Shown: positions 63,159-64,000 of the stretch, piece by piece
How positions within the stretch are numbered: position 1 is the first letter of the stretch
Layout: every line of letters begins with the position of its first letter
Source: Phaseolus vulgaris
Lineage: Eukaryota > Streptophyta > Magnoliopsida > Fabales > Fabaceae
Assembly (NCBI RefSeq): GCF_000499845.2
Contig: NC_023749.2
Span: 42,616,658-42,680,657 of the forward strand
DNA: 64,000 bases
Reading direction: 5' to 3'
Made by a program: the position numbers and the translations under genes
Notes under the pieces: model-generated
Told to the model about the DNA's origin: nothing
What the model saw: only the letters and a program-made list of their open reading frames with translations
Databases searched by the model: none

Positions 63159-63530
63159 TTATACCTCATTGATGGATGCATGTACCAAATTAGATGTTAT
63201 TGCAGTAAAATGTTCCAGAACATCTTTTCTCGAAGAAATATATGCAAGTAATGTTTGTATTTGAATATTTACAGTTGCAAGCTCACTTTCCATTTGCACT
63301 ACCTTGTCCTCCACATTTGCTGAAGTTTCACTAGAGGAAGCATAATTCATACCACTTAGCCTTATTGTGAATCTTTTAAAAGCAAGGTTAGGGAAAACTC
63401 CATATGATAGTCCTCTGACTCGACCTAGATGCTCCTTACCAAATATGGCACCAATTGGATCATTTGGAGATATATAAGCAATTTCTGGATTTTTCAACAT
63501 TAGCTCATCAATTTTTTCTGGATAAAATTG
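63159..63530 (-). pseudogene. CACTA TNP1-like (Ptta/En-Spm) C-terminal remnant
   Basis: The frame reads (K)IDELMLKNPEIAYISPNDPI, then IFGKEHLGRVRGLSYGVFP and a coiled-coil tail ending near 63159. 'GxEHxGRVRGxGxGV' followed by a heptad-like tail is typical of En/Spm TNP1-type proteins. A likely acceptor (tttatccag) lies at ~63521. No matching transposon end was found to its left, and it is not clearly part of the element that starts at 63850. Confidence 0.6.
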
Positions 63531-63849
63531 GAAGTAATGATTAATATTTCAAAGTAGTAATAAAATATTTTAGACTAGCATACTTGTCAGACCAACAATC
63601 AAACATTTCAGACCAACAATCAAACATATCAGACCAACAATCAACCAATAGGTTTAGTAATAAGAATTTCTTACCAATAATCAACCAATTAGAACTTAGT
63701 CTTAAATGCAATGTACTGTTGATCCATATGAAAGAGAAAAATAAAAGCATTAGATGTTTGACCATCATAATCCAACACAACCCAACCATTTAAAATTCAT
63801 AATCTAGTCAAACAAAAATGGAGACTCATAGCATATATGCATGCATTAA

Positions 63850-64000
63850 CACTACAAGAAAATCATGAAATAGAAACCAATTTTTAGAGACCAAAATAAT
63901 TAGTTGCAATAGTAACTAAATTAGAGACCATTTTAGAAATTAAAAGAAAAATTGGTTTCTAAAATAGTTTTTATTATTGTTAAATAGTTTCTAAATTGGT
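63850..64000 (+). mobile_element. CACTA-type end running off the window
   Basis: CACTACAAGAAAATCATG is followed by 'aatagaaaccaatttttagagac' (in part) and 'tttctaaattggt' repeats. This is the same family as the MITE at 6143-6403. The other end lies beyond 64000. Confidence 0.7.

Overview
The window is nuclear DNA of a flowering plant. It is AT-rich, its genes are split by GT-AG introns, and its repeats are plant Ty3/gypsy and Ty1/copia retrotransposons, CACTA, Mutator-like and hAT transposons and LINEs. Several repeats (an LTR carrying CAACCGGTTG palindromes, the 'cccacatcg..' repeat, the gypsy leader sequences) look like those of papilionoid legumes such as Phaseolus and Vigna. That placement comes from memory of such sequences and not from a search.

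Only three host genes look alive: the 3' half of a G-type lectin S-receptor-like kinase (196-1638, +) and two almost identical small arabinogalactan-peptide genes of the AGP23 type (27881-28063 and 44239-44421, both -), 16.4 kb apart. Everything else readable belongs to mobile elements or their debris.

Layout. 1-1638 kinase gene. 1639-7275 repeats, including a 370-bp Mutator-type MITE with a perfect 9-bp target duplication, a LINE remnant and a CACTA MITE. 7276-18726 a Tat-like Ty3/gypsy element with gag-pol on the minus strand, two RNase H domains and an antisense spliced extra gene; its two LTRs are in INVERTED orientation, yet it is flanked by the 5-bp duplication ATACT. It sits in an older gypsy element (about 6430-7275 plus 18732-21818). 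21819-29339 has CACTA-like ends enclosing a 0.8-kb CACACG/CA array, AAT-rich tracts, a fold-back Mutator-like element (26182-27462, 9-bp duplication) and the first AGP gene. 29590-30830 hAT remnant. 31399-32121 second fold-back Mutator-like element. 32347-43200 a 10.85-kb CACTA element with TNP2-like and TNP1-like genes, a CAC duplication and captured gene pieces, including an NB-ARC fragment. 43204-57400 second AGP gene, then gypsy and copia gag debris in AT-rich DNA. 57570-64000 nested gypsy remnant, a copia 3' LTR whose upstream region carries an intron-free fragment of a type II vacuolar H+-pyrophosphatase in the same orientation, a CACTA TNP1-like remnant and a CACTA end that runs off the window.

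The most unusual items are the retroelement that seems to have integrated through two U5 ends of inverted LTRs, the H+-pyrophosphatase fragment apparently carried by a copia element, the CACTA element carrying an R-gene fragment, and the sharply bounded near-identity of the two AGP genes.
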